Shown here piece by piece: positions 30,377 through 43,560 of a DNA stretch of 64,000 nucleotides. The number at the start of each line of letters is the position of its first letter. Position 1 is the stretch's first letter. A program made the position numbers and the translations under genes. This DNA is from Mesostigma viride. Its lineage: Eukaryota; Streptophyta; Mesostigmatophyceae; Mesostigmatales; Mesostigmataceae. The stretch covers positions 185,001-249,000 of the forward strand of contig RPFO01002078.1 in the NCBI GenBank assembly GCA_009746045.1, read 5' to 3'. A model generated the notes under the pieces. It saw only the letters and a program-made list of their open reading frames with translations, made no database searches and was not told where the DNA came from.

Positions 30377-33300
30377 ATGGGCCTTGGCGGCGAGCCTGGC
30401 TCGCGGCTTCATTATGCTGGCCGGGAGCGCGACCGTGAGCCAGACAGGAGGGATCGCCCTCCGCTCGAGCGCCCTATGTATGGCCGCAGCCCCAGCTTCG
30501 GCTCGTTTGGCCCGGTGGGACCTGGCATGGACCGACTTGCTCCCTCCAAACGGCCCCGTAAACCCCTCGACGCGCCCGGTGAAGAAATTCCTGGCCCTTC
30601 CCCGAGAGGCTATGGTGGCGAGCGCTTTGTGGCGCGAGACCACCGCGAGCGCGGCATGTACGGCGGCCAGATGGACGGCCCCATCGACCTGCCCCACGCG
30701 GAGCGCCACGGCGGCTTTTACGGCGAAGGAGGCAGGTTTGGTATGGGCCCCAGGGTGTCCGGAGGGGGCATGGAGGGCGGCCCTAACATGTATGGCCATG
30801 ACATGGACATGGCGCGCGGCGGAAAGTATTACGGTCCCAACGTCTATGGCGGCGAGTTCAACCGCGGCCGCGACGCGGACGACCGCTGGGGGGGCCCTGG
30901 TAAAGAAGGCTGGGACCGCGACCGTGACCTCCCTGGCATGATACCCCCCAGGGGTCGCGGCCCCCCTGAGGTTTTCAACCGTGATGTCGGCCCCCGACGC
31001 GTGGGCTCCTCGGAGCAGCTGGCGGCACGGGAGGGGGAGCGGGGCTTGGCCCCCCGCCGGGAGGGTCCCGAGCGTGACGGCCGGGAGTTGGACCGGCGCG
31101 ACCGGCAGGGGAGCAGCAGCAGCGTGGGGGGGCGCGAGACCGAGCGAAGGGGGCCGGTGGCGGACGACAGGGACGGGGCGACCAGTGCAGGACCCGCGGG
31201 GCTCATGTCGCCCCCGAGCGGTAGCGGGACGTTGGCTCGCTGGGGGTCCACGGGAGCCATCCCCTCATCCATCCTGCCATCATCCTCATCAGTGTCCGCG
31301 TCCGCAGCGGCCGCGCCCACACAACCCAAAGCGAGCACCGCTTCGCTAGGGGGCGCTGGTTCGGCCGGTGGTGGGGGCGGCAGCAGCAGCGGGGATGCCC
31401 CCGGTAGGGAGGCCGGTATAGGCAGCCTTTCGGGGGCCAAACCGGCTGCGGTGGCGGCGGCAGGGGCGGCGGCAGCTGCGGCTGCGACCAGCGCCCCAGG
31501 GACCCTGGGCCGGTCCTTCTCCGACGGCAAGCTGCTCGGCCAGTATGGCGCGTCACCCGAGCCCAAGGAGAGGTTTGGTGGTGCCAGTGGCGGCGGTGGC
31601 ATCAGCGCCAGCGGCGTGGTGGCCTCCGCCAGCGACGCGTCTCTCTCCTCAAAGGACCCTGCAACGGCGTCCCTGCCAACGTCCGTCACGGGGCTTAACC
31701 CGGCGTCAGGCGCCCACGCTTCTGGCATCCACGCGTCCGCCTCAGACAGCCTGCTGAGCGACGCCCCCAAGTTCCTCTTTGACCTGGGCACGCCGGGCGG
31801 GGCGAAAGCGTCGGCGGGGGCTGGTGGCGGCGGTGGGAGCAGGCTGGGGGATGCGGCGGGTGGTGGCGGGAACGTGGGCACGGTGGGTGCGTCGGCAAGT
31901 GACTGCGGTGCGCCCGCGAGCACCCCAGCCAAGCGCCCGCGCCTCGGGTGGGGCCAGGGCCTCGCGGCGTTTGAGCGCAAGACGCCCGCCAAGCGCGGCG
32001 CGGAGGGCAGCGGGGCCACCAACAACGAGGAGGAAGGGGAGAGCAACCGCGGAGGCGCGGAGGCGTCGCTGAGCACAGGGACATCAGGACAAGGAGGGGT
32101 GCTCGGCGGGGGCGGGGGCCTATTTGGGACAGCCACGGGGGGCGGCGGGGGGGCGTCTGCCAGCACGGCCACGTCCCTCAGCAGCGGGCCGGATCGTGAC
32201 GAGCCCCCAGCGAGCATGGCGCGGCTGGGTGGCGTGTTGGGCATGTCGTCCCTGGCCCACCTGGGCGCGTCGGTGACCGCGGCGGCCGCCTCCTGGTCGC
32301 TGGCCAGTGCGGGCGGCAGCGGTACGTTCTCCTTGTCTGTTGTCGCGGGGGACAAGGCGGGCGGGTTGGGCGGGCTGGAGAGAGTGCCGTCCCCTGCTGG
32401 TGGCCTGTCCACCGTGGGGAGTGGGGGAGCGGGCGCCAGCATCACTGGGATGGCAGGTGACGCGTTGACGGCGGCAGCACTTAGTGGTGGTCAACCCGGT
32501 GGCAGCGGCGCGGCAGCAGCAGGTGCGGAGGAAGGGTCCCTGGTCAGGACCAGCTCGCTCCCCTCGCACGCGAGTGACGCAATGCTGGCATCTGCGGGGC
32601 CAGGAGGCCTGCCGGGTGGCATGGGTTCCTCTGCCGTTGCGGGTGGCAGCATCACCGGGTCAGGAACGGGCGCGGGCGCCGCTGGTTTGTCCTCGTCCTC
32701 TGCAGGTGTGCCCACAGCTTCCCTCACGACTGGGTCGGGGGTGCTGCCGGCGTATGGTGCAGCCGGCGGTGGCGTCGGCAGCAGTAGCGGCAGCGGGGCC
32801 ACCAGCGGGGCGCTACCCGCCACCGCACGTCCTCTCTCTGCGGCCAGCTTCCTCGCCAGCCTGTCCACGCCTATCGGGGGCGCAGTGGCGGCTGCAAGTG
32901 GCCTGCTGGGGGGGGACAAGGGCGCGGCGGCAGGCGGGAATACCCCCGGGCTGTCCTCGGGCGGCCTTGCAGGGATTGGGGGCGGCGCGGCTGGAACGGG
33001 GGCGGGGGCGTCCGCGGGCGTTAGTGTCTTGGACAGTGTCCTTGGCCGCGCGGGTGGGGTGCTCCCACTGCGGGGCGTGACAGGGATCAGTGGCATCACA
33101 GGCATCGGGTCGGCGGGGTCGGGCGGGCTGAGCGCGGGCCAACTAGCAGCCGCAAAGGCGGTCGCCGACGCCGTTCAATCCTCGTTGTTTGCCGCCACGG
33201 TGACTACTGCCGCAGCCACGGCCGGCCCGTTGGGAACCGTAGGGGTCACCCCCGCGTCCCCCGGGGGGTTGCCGTTGCCCCTTCCCTTACCCCTGGCGTC

Positions 33301-35817
33301 AGCACAAGGGATCGGCGCGGGGGGCTCGTCCGGTTGGCCCTCCTGGCCGCTCCCGTCGCCCCTCGGTGGCACGCTCGGGTCCAGCTTTGGCGCATCGTCC
33401 GCCAGCGCGAGCGCAGCGGGGACAGCGGGGGTCGCGGCTGGTGGCAGCGTGGAGGCAACCCTGCCCACTGGCACAGCATCGTCCTCTGGTCCTGGGTTGC
33501 TGCCATCGTCTGCCCCCGGCTTGTACGGGTGGCAGTCCTCCTCGGTCATGCCCTCATTCGACCTGACGGGCCGGCAATTGTCTTCAGGAGCGCTCTCGTC
33601 CGGTGACGCGAGCGCAGGGGCAGCGGACCGGTCCGCCTTGTCGGGGGCCATGACAGCACCGTCATCGTCACTATCATCATCCGGCGCGAGGCTTGGCCCT
33701 ACCAAGGGCGATGCGGCCGTGAATGGCAGCATTAGGGCAGAGCCCGCGGCTTTGAGCCAACCAGCGGGGGGGAACAGCGTCGGCACGCCCTCTGGGTTGG
33801 CAGTCAAGATGGAGGGTGTGACAGATGGTAAATTGATCGCAGGGGTGGCACCGGGTGTGACGGGGCTGCCGCCACCATGGGCTGACACAGGCAGAGCAGT
33901 AGGCACCGTGGTAGGGGTCTCGGCGCCGATACCTGCACCCGTGGGGCCCGTTCCTGCGGCTGCACTAGGGCTGCCAGGCGCGGCCGGCGTGGAGGGGGGT
34001 CAGGGACGGGCGGGCGCAGGCGTGGGCGTTGGGGCAGGGGCGTGTGCTGCCCCTGCGGTCACCAAGGATGAGATCTTGCGGCGCATGGAGCAGGTGGACC
34101 GGGACATCGAGGAGCTGGAGGAGAGGCTCGCGCACAGGCAGGGGGGCGGCGGCAGCATGCCGGCAGGGGGAGCAGCGGCTGTGGAGAATGGGGCCGGGGG
34201 GGGCGCGGGCTCTGCAGTGGCAGGGATTGGGGTGGACGCCGGGGGCAGCCCCACCGGGCAGGACGCGGGGCCGGCGAGATTGGAGGAGGGCGTGGCGGCT
34301 GATGGGGCCAAGTCCCCCACAAGGCCTGCGGATGCCAGTGTCGGGGAGGTGGGTGCTAGTGCAGTCGACCTGGTGACGCGGGAGGCTGGCGGCGAGGATA
34401 AAAGCAGCGCGCAGGTTGAGGGTGAAGATGGTGCGCCGCTGACTTCGGCAGGGGATGCTGCGCGGTCGGAAGGTGCTCTTGCGGATGCCAGCACAAGGGA
34501 GGCCGAGGGTGAGGAGGTGGTCGAGGTGTCCCGGGGGAAGGGCGCGCCACTGGGTGAGGGTGGAGCTGGGGCTGAGGGGCAGGGTGGTTCCGAGGGGGGG
34601 ACCACAGCCGCGGCGCCGGTTGCTAGTGTCGCGAATGCCTCAGCCGTGGCAGAGGACAAGGCACGTGCGGCCGACGTCAAGCAGGAGGAGGGCCAGGGCG
34701 GGGCGGGTGACGTGGCGATGGCGGATGCGGTCGGACCGGGCATGCCATCACCAGCACGAGGTGCGCCTGGAAGTGGCAGGGACGTGTCAGGGGGCAGCGG
34801 CGATGTCGACATGGTGCCCTCCGATGATGTGGGTGCTGGGGATGCACACGTGCCCCCCCCCTTGGTGGCAGATGGGGGCAGAAAGGAGGACTTGGTGGTG
34901 GACGCGGACAGTGTCCCTGCGACCGTGTCAGGAGCGAAGGATGCAGACAGTGCGGTGCCACGTGCGGGGGATGAGGGCGGCCAGGGCGCGGCGGCACCTG
35001 TGAAGACGGAGGCGGAGGAGGTTCCTTGTGCGAGCGCGCTGGTCCCCTCGCTGGCCCCCTGTGCCCAGCCCCCGCGCCCGTCGATTGATGCTGCGGGCAG
35101 CAGCGAGGCCATGGAGGAGATGCCGGGGATGTTTGGGCACGACGCGAGCGCCAGCGTCGGGGACCGCCCGCCGCTCACGGGCAAGGGCGACGGCGACGCG
35201 CTGGGGTTGGCATCCGTGCTGGGGCGTTCTGAGGACACGGGTGCTGGGGATGAGGGCAACGAGGGCGAGACCAAGGAGGGCGAGGCCAAGGGTGAGGGCA
35301 AGGCGACCGCCAAGCTGGAGGGCGATGTGGTGGCGTCTGCCAGCGCGGATATCGCGGTGGCGCCTGCGAGTGCCTCTGTAGAGGGTGAGCCGGTGCCCGT
35401 GGACGACATGGTTGGCGATGGGGTGGCGCCGCAGGTCTTGCTGGCGGTCGCGGATGGCCGAGTGGAGGTGGCAACAGGTGAGATGCCTGGCATTATCACC
35501 TAACCCTAAACATCCACACCACCCTAAACCGTAGACATCCACACAAGCTAGGACTTGGATGCCAAGCTCTTGCGTTATAGCTTGTAAGATTGTCGTTGGG
35601 TTGGGATGCCTCCTGCTGCTGAGCTTTTGGTGGTGCTCTCTGGTGCTGATATAAGGGTGGGAGTTGAACACAATCGTGCTGACCCGTGTGCAAGGCTAGC
35701 AGTTTGTTATAGGCCCGCCTACGAGACCAGCAAGAGGTAGTTGTGTGGCTTGTGTTCTTTTCGCAGGTTTTTTTCACTTGGTTTTGTACGGATGCACCAC
35801 CCTATATATATATGACC

Positions 35818-35855
<38 letters not shown>

Positions 35856-38800
35856 TATGACGGTGTGTGCCGCCATCGCTGTTCCGACTTCTCTGCTCCG
35901 AAGTGTGTTGCTGCCCGTAGGTCTCGTAATGTTCCATTTGTCACTTGGCATCGGATCGAACATGCTGCATAGCAGAAGAGTTCGTATTCTACAATTATCA
36001 TACAGCAGAGCGTTCCTTCTTTTGGTTTCTTTTTCGCTAACAGTTCAAATGTTTCTCCCGGTTGCCTGTTGTTCCCCATATCATTGGCATCCCCGTCCAA
36101 CAATACTTATCAATATCTACTCATGGCCCTCCCATCGCCAGCCACCACCGCCAAGGAAGAATCCAAGGAAGACTCGCCCGAGGGCGCCGTTGGCCAGCCG
36201 CTCGCGCTGCTCCCCGCCACGCCGTCGGAGCCTGTCCCGCCATCCCCCCCTGCGGCCCCCGCGCTCTCGCTGCTCACCCCTCAACAAGTGATCGCAGGCA
36301 TCCTACTCTCCAACATGGCGCGCGCGGCGGCTGCCGAGGCCATGTTCGACCACTTGCTTCCGTCTCCGCCACCGCTGGCAGTCATCCCGCCGCGCGGCAC
36401 ACCCGCCGACAAGCTGTCTCTTAAGGATGGCCAGGAGGCCAAGGAAGGGGAAGCCGGCAAGGGCACGGACGGCACAGAAACAGGCGGGGCCAAGGGCTCG
36501 AGGGATGGGGACGCGGGTGTCAAGGAGCCCACAGACAATGAGGGCACTGCGCAGTACCCGTTGAAGGGAAACTCAGCCAGCAGACCTCAGGGTAATGGGG
36601 GTGCCCTCACCTCCCACAAGCGGCCGCTCCTGGACGCAGCCACGCAGCGGTCCCTGGGCCGTCCCCTGGCGCTCCTGATGGCGCTCACGTCGGCGCAGCC
36701 GGTTGCCACGGTGCTCCCGCCCTGCCTGCTGGCCCCCGTCACTTCATCCTCTCTGCTCCCCCCGCAGCTGCTGCAGTCGCTGCGGCGGCGCGCAGCTGTC
36801 TTCTACTCGCCCTCGGAGCTGCCTTCGTACCACGCCAACCGCGCCACGCACGACCGGCTCGCCCCCACCATCCTTCGTGTGATCAAGGCGCGGCGGGAGC
36901 AGGTGGTGGAGAAGGAGCTCACGCTGGCGCTCCAGTACCGGCAGCTGCGGGAGACGTACAAGGCCCGCATGGCAGAGAGGGGGGGGGCAGGTGCCGCCGC
37001 AGGGGGCAGCGCGGGTAGGGGGGCGCCGGGCGGGCGTGGTGTGGGCGGCAGCAGCAGCCGGCGTGGGGGGTCGCGCATGCCAGTCATGCCGGGCCCCCCG
37101 CTGGGCCGGTCGTCGTCAAGGCTCTCGCGCGTGTTCTCGGGATCGGTGCGGAGTGATTACGAGGAGGCACAGGTGAGCCGCCGGGGCAAGCAGGGATGTT
37201 TATTGGGATGTTTACTATTAATGTGACAGCCATTCAATGTGTGTGAAGGATTATGGTTTGGGAATGGTGTTAGGAGTATCGGTTGCGGTTTGCCGCTGCC
37301 TCCTCCTCACTGCCCTCGCATACCTTACTATGGCCGTTGCCTCCTCTTTGGAAACCATGTCCCCTGCGTGGCACCCCTCGCAGGTCCTCAACTACCTGCA
37401 GGAAGCGGAGCGGCTTAAGACGCTCGTGCGCATCCCGCCCATGATCCTGGACGAGCGCGAGAAGGCGGCGCGTGCGTTCCCCTCGCGCAACGGCCTCGTC
37501 GAAGACCCCGTGGCCGACTACGAGGCGGCCAAGCTGGTCCGCCCGTGGTCCGAGGCCGAGCGCCGCATCTTTGTTGACAAGTTCCTCATCTACAACAAAA
37601 ACTTCCGCAAGATCGCACGGCACCTGGAGGGGCGCACCACGCAGGTAGGGGAAAGAAAGGGCATTAAAAGGGGAAGAAAAGGGGATGAAAAGGGGATTAA
37701 TAGGGGATTAAAGGGGGAATAATACGGGAGGGGAAGGGGAATACGAGGGGAGAGAAGGGGAGGGAAGGGAAGGGGAAGGAAGGGGAGGGAAGGGAAGGGG
37801 AGGGGAGGGAGGGGAGGGGAGGGGAGGGGAGGGAGGGGAGGGGAGGGAGGGGGGGAGGGAGGGGAGGGGAGGGGAGGGAGGGGAGGGGAGGGGAGGGGAG
37901 GGGAGGGGAGGGGAGGGGAGGGGAGGGGAGGGGAGGGGAGGGGAGGGAGGGGAGGGGAGAGGAGAGGAGGGGAGGGGAGGGGAGGGAAGGGGAAAGGGGG
38001 GGTATGAGATGCCGCTCCCGGGTCGTAATGTGTTTGTCGTTCCTAGTTGCTGTCATCAAGCTGCCCAAAGAAGGTGTGTCATGCCCTGCTTGCCGGAGTC
38101 CATTTCTTTCTGTGCTTTCAATACCTCCAGTCGCCTCTCCCGTCATCCCTTGCTGACCTGGTTGGTATCCTAGCGGCTGTTCACCCCGCCCGCCCGTCCA
38201 CCCCTTGACCCTGGCTTTGTCCTGTGTCCGCTCGCCTGGTTCCCTTTCTTCACTCTCTGGTCGCCCCGCAGGACTGCGTGCGCTTCTACTACCTGCACCA
38301 GAAGGGGGAGGACTTTGACTGCCTGCGCCAGCGGCAGCACCCCGCCAAGAAGAAGGACGTGCTGACACATGGCGGGCGCGGGGCCGGCGGGGGCGGCAGC
38401 AGGGCAGGGGCCACCCCGACATCCCGTGGGACCGCGAACATTCCCCCCTTGGAGCGCGGCCTGAGTGAATCCGACCTGCAGGCGGGGGGGAACAAGGGCG
38501 GCGGCTATAACACTGGCAGCCGCACCCCTGCCCCGGCCGCCACCCCAGCTCCACCCGCGTTCACCCCCGCCACATTCCCCGTCACGAAAGCCCGCCGGAC
38601 GCCCGTAACGAAAGCCAGCATACCCGTCGGGTGGCGTGCGTCCGGTGCCGGCGCAGAGACCCCCAACGGGGGGGCGGCCACCCCCGCGACCCCTGGCCCC
38701 AGGCCGAGGCCAGGCCCATCGGGGAGACCTGGGCCTGGCGCAGAGGGTGCCCCTGGGCCTGGCCCCAACGGGTTTGTGCAGGACGGCGGTGGCCTGGAGG

Positions 38801-41800
38801 AGCGGGAGGATCCGCCCTGGGGCGAGGACGAGCACCGCCGGTTTGTGGCCGCGCTGGTTGAGGTGGGGAGGAACTTCCGCGCGCTTTCGAACGCGGTCGG
38901 CACGCGCACCGCGTTTGAGTGCAAGGCCTACTTTGGGCGTGGCCGCAAGCGGCTCGGGTTTGACAAGCTGGTCGAGCAGCATGCCGCCGCGGTGGCCGCA
39001 GCAGTGGCGACGCCAGGGCCGGCGCCGCGGTCAGGGCGTGACGGTGGCGGGTATGGCGGCGGGGACCGCTACCGCGACCGGGACCAGGAGGGCCCCGGCG
39101 TGATGGACCATGCACGGGGCATGGGGCCGGATGCCAGCGGGGAGTTCTCAGTGAGCAGTGGGGGAGGGGCCGCGGCGGGGGGTGGGGTCGGCGGTCCAGG
39201 CGTATCCAGTGGAGGGCTGGAGGGGGTGGCGGGCACCGAGCCGCGCTGGGGCCACCACCCCCGTGGGGCGCGCGGCGGGCGGGACCGGGACCGGGACCGG
39301 GAGAGAGAGCGGGAGCGGCTCCTGGGGCTGGACGAGGGCGCAGGGTCCCTGCTCTCGCTCGCGCAGGTTGCGTGCGAGGGCGGCGTGGGAGGGGGCGGGA
39401 GAAACGCTGGTGATGGAGCAGTGGGTGGCATGGAGTACCTTAACGGGACGGGCGGGGGGGATGCCATGGGAGCCTCTGTGGCCGGGGGTGGCCTGCGAGG
39501 CGACCCGGGAGACGGGGAGCGGGTCGCGTCTGGGCATGGCCGCCCCTTGGACAAGGCGGGGGGCATCCCGGCGGCGGCGAGCGGGAGCGGCGCGCCGGGC
39601 GCGACTGGCGGCCGCGAGAAGCGCGTGGTCACCCACTGGACGGCGGCGGAGAAGGAGATGTTCATGGCGCAGTACCGGCGGCACGGGCGCGACTGGAAGG
39701 TTCTGCAGGAGGCTATACCGGGCAAGTCCCTCAACCAGATCAAGAACTACTTCCAGAACTACAAGGCGAAGCTGGGGCTCACAAACCTGCAGGCACTCGC
39801 CGCGGCGGGCCCGGGGGCGGGCGGGAGCATTATCCCCCCCGCGGCCACGCCGGCAGCGGCGGGAGGGGCAGCCGCTGCGGGCGCAACGGGGGAGGGCGAC
39901 ACGGGCGCCGGGGCCGCACGGGCAGGTGTCCCTGCCCCCACGCGCACACGGAAACGCAAGAACCACGACATGCCCGCGGGCGAGACCGGGGTTGGGGCCC
40001 CCACGGGCAAGCGGGGCGGCGCCACAGTGGCAGCGCCTGCGGACCTTCTGGCGCCGCCCCACTCGTCCATGGGCCCGCCCTCGCCCTCGCATCGTGCGTC
40101 GTACAGTGCCAGGGACAAGGACATGAGCGGCATGCCGGGGGGAGGGTCGGCAGCGGCGGCGAAACCCCCTCGCGCGTCATCTCCCGCGCTTCATTACGAC
40201 GGGCTCCCGCAGCCACCTGGACCAGGGGCGCCCGCCCCTGCGTTCCATCGTCCTCTCTACCACACGTCACCGCACCTGCCGGCCTCGGACGACGAGCGGG
40301 ACCCGAGGGGGATGGAGCACCCGGGCGTTGGGGGGGATCCCCACACGGGCACGGCAGGCGCGGCGGGTATGCCCGGCATGGGCGGCATGCCGCCGCCTTA
40401 TATGGGCATGATGTACCCAGGGTCCGGCAGCCCCCACCTGGCACCTGGTGAGGTCGTGGGGGCTGGAGACCGGGCCGGAGGCACGGGGGGCGCGGGACCC
40501 GGTGGCCACACGGCGGCCTACATGGACAGCATGTTTGCGTTGACCCACCCAGGGCTGACTCGGCACGGGATGGCCCACCATGGCATGTACCACGGCATGC
40601 CCATGTCGTCGTCGCTCTCTGCGGCGGCAGGTGGGATGCCCTTGGGCCACGGCCGGCACGTGATGGGCTCGCAGGAGCTACGGGGGGGGCCGCAGGGACT
40701 GGCGGGCGTGATGGAGGCCCGGGGGGGGGGCAGCGAGCAGGACCCCCATATCCCGCCCCAGATGTCCGTGCACTCGCTCACGGCACAGCTAGCCATGGCC
40801 GCAGCGGCGGCAGCAGCTCCCGGGGGTGGTGGCGTGATGGGCCATGGGGCCCACCCCGCGGTGTTGGGGCGGGGCTATTACGACGACCCGCGCTGGCTGG
40901 GGCACCCGCACGCGCATGCACACGCGGCGGCGGCGGCAGCAGCACACTCACACGCGGCCGCCGGGCAGCAGGCGGCTGCAGAGGCCCATTACCGGGCGGC
41001 GGCGGCAGCGGCGGCGGCGGCGGCGGGCGGTCGGCAGCATTACGCGCACATGCTGCAGCAGTACTATGGTGGCGCGCTGATGAGCCCTCAACAGCTGCTG
41101 GAGATGCAGCAACAGCAGCAGCAGCAGCAGCAAGCGCCACTGCCGCAGCAGGACAGCCCGCGCTCGCCCACGGTCCACCAGCACCCGTCCCAGCACATGC
41201 ACCCGCACCACGCGCCCCCGCAGGCGCATGGGTATGGCAGCCAGCACATCGGGCCGCACGGCAGCGGGGCCGGGGGCGGGGCCGCTCAGCCCTCGGCCCA
41301 GCCCGGCGGCGCGAGCACTGTCAAGCTCTTTGGCCGCTCGCTCTGGCTCCCCTCAGCACTTGCCAACGCGTCCTCACACGGAGGACAGGCCGCGTCCCAT
41401 GGCCCCCCGGGCATGGGCATGGGCGCGGGCGGCCCCCTGGAGGCCCACGCGCACGGTATGGTGGACCGCTGGGGGGGGTACCGCCAGGGGGGCGATGCCC
41501 CGCTCATGCGGCCGCGGGGCGAGCACGGGCATGTGCGGGCCATGCCAGGGCATGGCCGGGGAGCGCCTGAGGACGAGGAGGAGGAGGAGGAGGACGAGGA
41601 GGAGGCGGGCAGGGAGGGCGGGCGGGGCGGCGGGCGGCGGCAAGGTGAGGAGTGGGGGGATGCCGCGGGGGCGGCGCCGCGGGGCGGGCGCGGCCGCAAG
41701 CGCAGCCGGGCGTGGGAGCGCAGCGGGGAGGAGGATGGTGAGTATGAGGGGAATGGGGGTGGGCGGCCCATGCCCATGCCGCGCTATGATGCTGGCAGGG

Positions 41801-43107
41801 CGGGCGAGCGCGGGCGCGGGGAGGAGGAGGCGGACGAGGAGGCGGCGTGGGCGGCGGAGGAGCGCGAGGCCGCGGAGAAGGCAGCGGCCGCGCGGGAGGT
41901 GGAGGAGGCAGCGCGGGCCCACGGTCGGCGTGGCGGGGAGGAGCGTGCGTGGGGATGGGGCGCGGCGCGTTCCGGCGCGCTGATCGCGGATATCGAGCAC
42001 CGCAAGCCGCACGGGCACGGCCACGAGAGGGAGAGGGAGGACGCGGCGCGCGCGAGGGAGCGCGAGCGCGAGTGGCAGCGAGAGGCGGAGGAGCAGAGGG
42101 AGTGGCAACGGCCACAGCGGCAACCGGCCACGGAGGAGGAGGAATCCCCGCACCGACACCGGTTGCCGTCCTCCCCTGGGCGCAGAAGGCACGCGGAGCA
42201 CCCTTTCATGGATCCCCCCCACAAGCATTACCCGCCGGCGCAGGAGGGGCCGCGGGCGGTGCCAGCGCGCCCCGCTAGCTCAGGTAACGAGGAAGGGGAG
42301 GAGGAGGAGGAGGACAGCGCGGATTGGAGGCGGGAGGGGCCGGGGACGGCGGCCGCGCATGCTGCGCACCGCGGCGGCGCGTGGCAGGGCGGCGAGGGGT
42401 GGGATGGCCGTCCTGCCGGTGTCGCGTCTCCCCGGCCGAGGTACGCTGGCCGCGGGGCGGAGGAGGAGGGTGCCTGGCGGTACGGGCGGCAACAGTATGA
42501 GGAGGGGGCCGGGAGGACGGCGGGCTGGGATCGGGATGGCCGTCCGCGGCATGAGGCGCGTGGGAGGGAGGAGGGCGACGGGGATGAGCGGGAGAGGGCA
42601 GAGGCGCGGGGGGGTCACCGGGAGGAGCGTGCGCCAGCAGGCACGGGCGGGAGCGGGGCCGTGGGGAAGGGGTACTCGCGTCCGCGCCATGCCCGCTCTG
42701 AGGAGGAAGAGGAGGAAGAGGAGGCGGATCGTGGCGCGCCGGCCTCTCAGGAGGAACATGGGGAGGCAGAGTGGGCACGGCAGGGGCGGCTGGAGTCGCG
42801 GGGAGAGGGGCGCGCACGGGGTGGGGACAACGAGGGGAAGGATTACTTGGATGCGGAGGAGGGGGAGGGGGAGGAGATGGAGGAGGAGGAAAGGGAGGAC
42901 GAGGAGGAGGGCGAGGAGGAAGGGGCGGTGGGTCGGGGCTGGCGGGGTCGTCCGGGTGGTCGTGAGGTGGACGTTGGGGAGGAGCGGGGGGAAGAGGTTG
43001 GCGGCGGGGAGGACCACGGGCGTGCACGGTTTCGTGGCAATCGCCCGGATGCCGAGGGTGAGAACATGAGGGAAGATGGTCGGTACCAAGGGGAAGGCGA
43101 AGACTGA
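30377..43107 (+). CDS. Giant SANT/Myb-domain co-repressor-like protein (NCoR / POWERDRESS type), four exons
   Basis: Exons 30377-35477, 36142-37172, 37384-37644 and 38272-43107 join in frame to about 3,743 residues. Landmarks by approximate residue: Arg/Gly/Asp-rich N-terminus; [17 protein letters not shown] at 517, very like a block of plant [30 protein letters not shown] at 1228, an NCoR-like coiled-coil; [19 protein letters not shown] at 1952, a helical segment; SANT1 at 2097-2145 ([25 protein letters not shown]) split by the last intron; SANT2 near 2311-2370 ([34 protein letters not shown]); and SANT3 near 2584-2635 ([30 protein letters not shown]). The rest is Gly/Ser/Ala, His/Gln and, at the C-terminus, Glu/Arg low complexity. 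Relatives bring histone deacetylase to chromatin: NCoR with HDAC3, POWERDRESS with HDA9. A nuclear co-repressor role is inferred from that. Confidence 0.8.
35810..35860. repeat. (TA)n microsatellite in intron 1 of the SANT gene
   Basis: Two TATATATA blocks are separated by GACCACCC, inside the intron 35478-36141. Confidence 0.9.
37735..37998. repeat. (GGGGA)n purine microsatellite in intron 3 of the SANT gene
   Basis: GGGGA and GGGA units fill about 260 bp of the intron 37645-38271. The array lies on the sense strand, so the pre-mRNA itself carries the G-rich tract. Confidence 0.95.
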
Positions 43108-43560
43108 GGGGAGTGCGGGCCATGTTTCGCGGGTATATCTGGCTGGCTGCTTGCGTTGACAGCTGGTGCTGTCAGGCCATTGACTGGTGCGGAAGAGGCC
43201 CGAGGTGGTTGGGATGGGTTTCTGTGAATGGATAGTGTCAAATTTGTTATTCTGACCTGTTATCATAGTGAGACACCATGCCATGATGGCCGAGTATCTT
43301 CTATCATTAATAAGACAACCTGCGCATAATCGTGGTACTCAACGGCGGATATACTTAAGGTCTGAAAACAGCAATTGTTTTGTTAGGCAGTTCTGTAGTT
43401 TTGTTCCATCTTTCTTTTGGGGTTATTCTTGCTTCAAGTAATGTATTCATGTTTCTGAGCAGCATCACAGCAGGTGCTGTGTGTATCTGCAATAAAAACG
43501 TTTTGCACTTTGCCGGCTCCTCTGGTTACTATTGGGCAACAGTACTCCGGTGCCCAACAG
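43108..43560. other. 3' flank of the SANT gene
   Basis: No coding signal or repeat is recognised. It presumably includes the 3' untranslated region. Confidence 0.3.

Noticed and set aside
30844-32445. 533-codon minus-strand frame opposite the SANT gene
   Set aside because: Antisense shadow of GC-rich plus-strand coding sequence; no family motif. The same holds for the minus frames at 33175-33906, 34000-35499 and 42275-43284.
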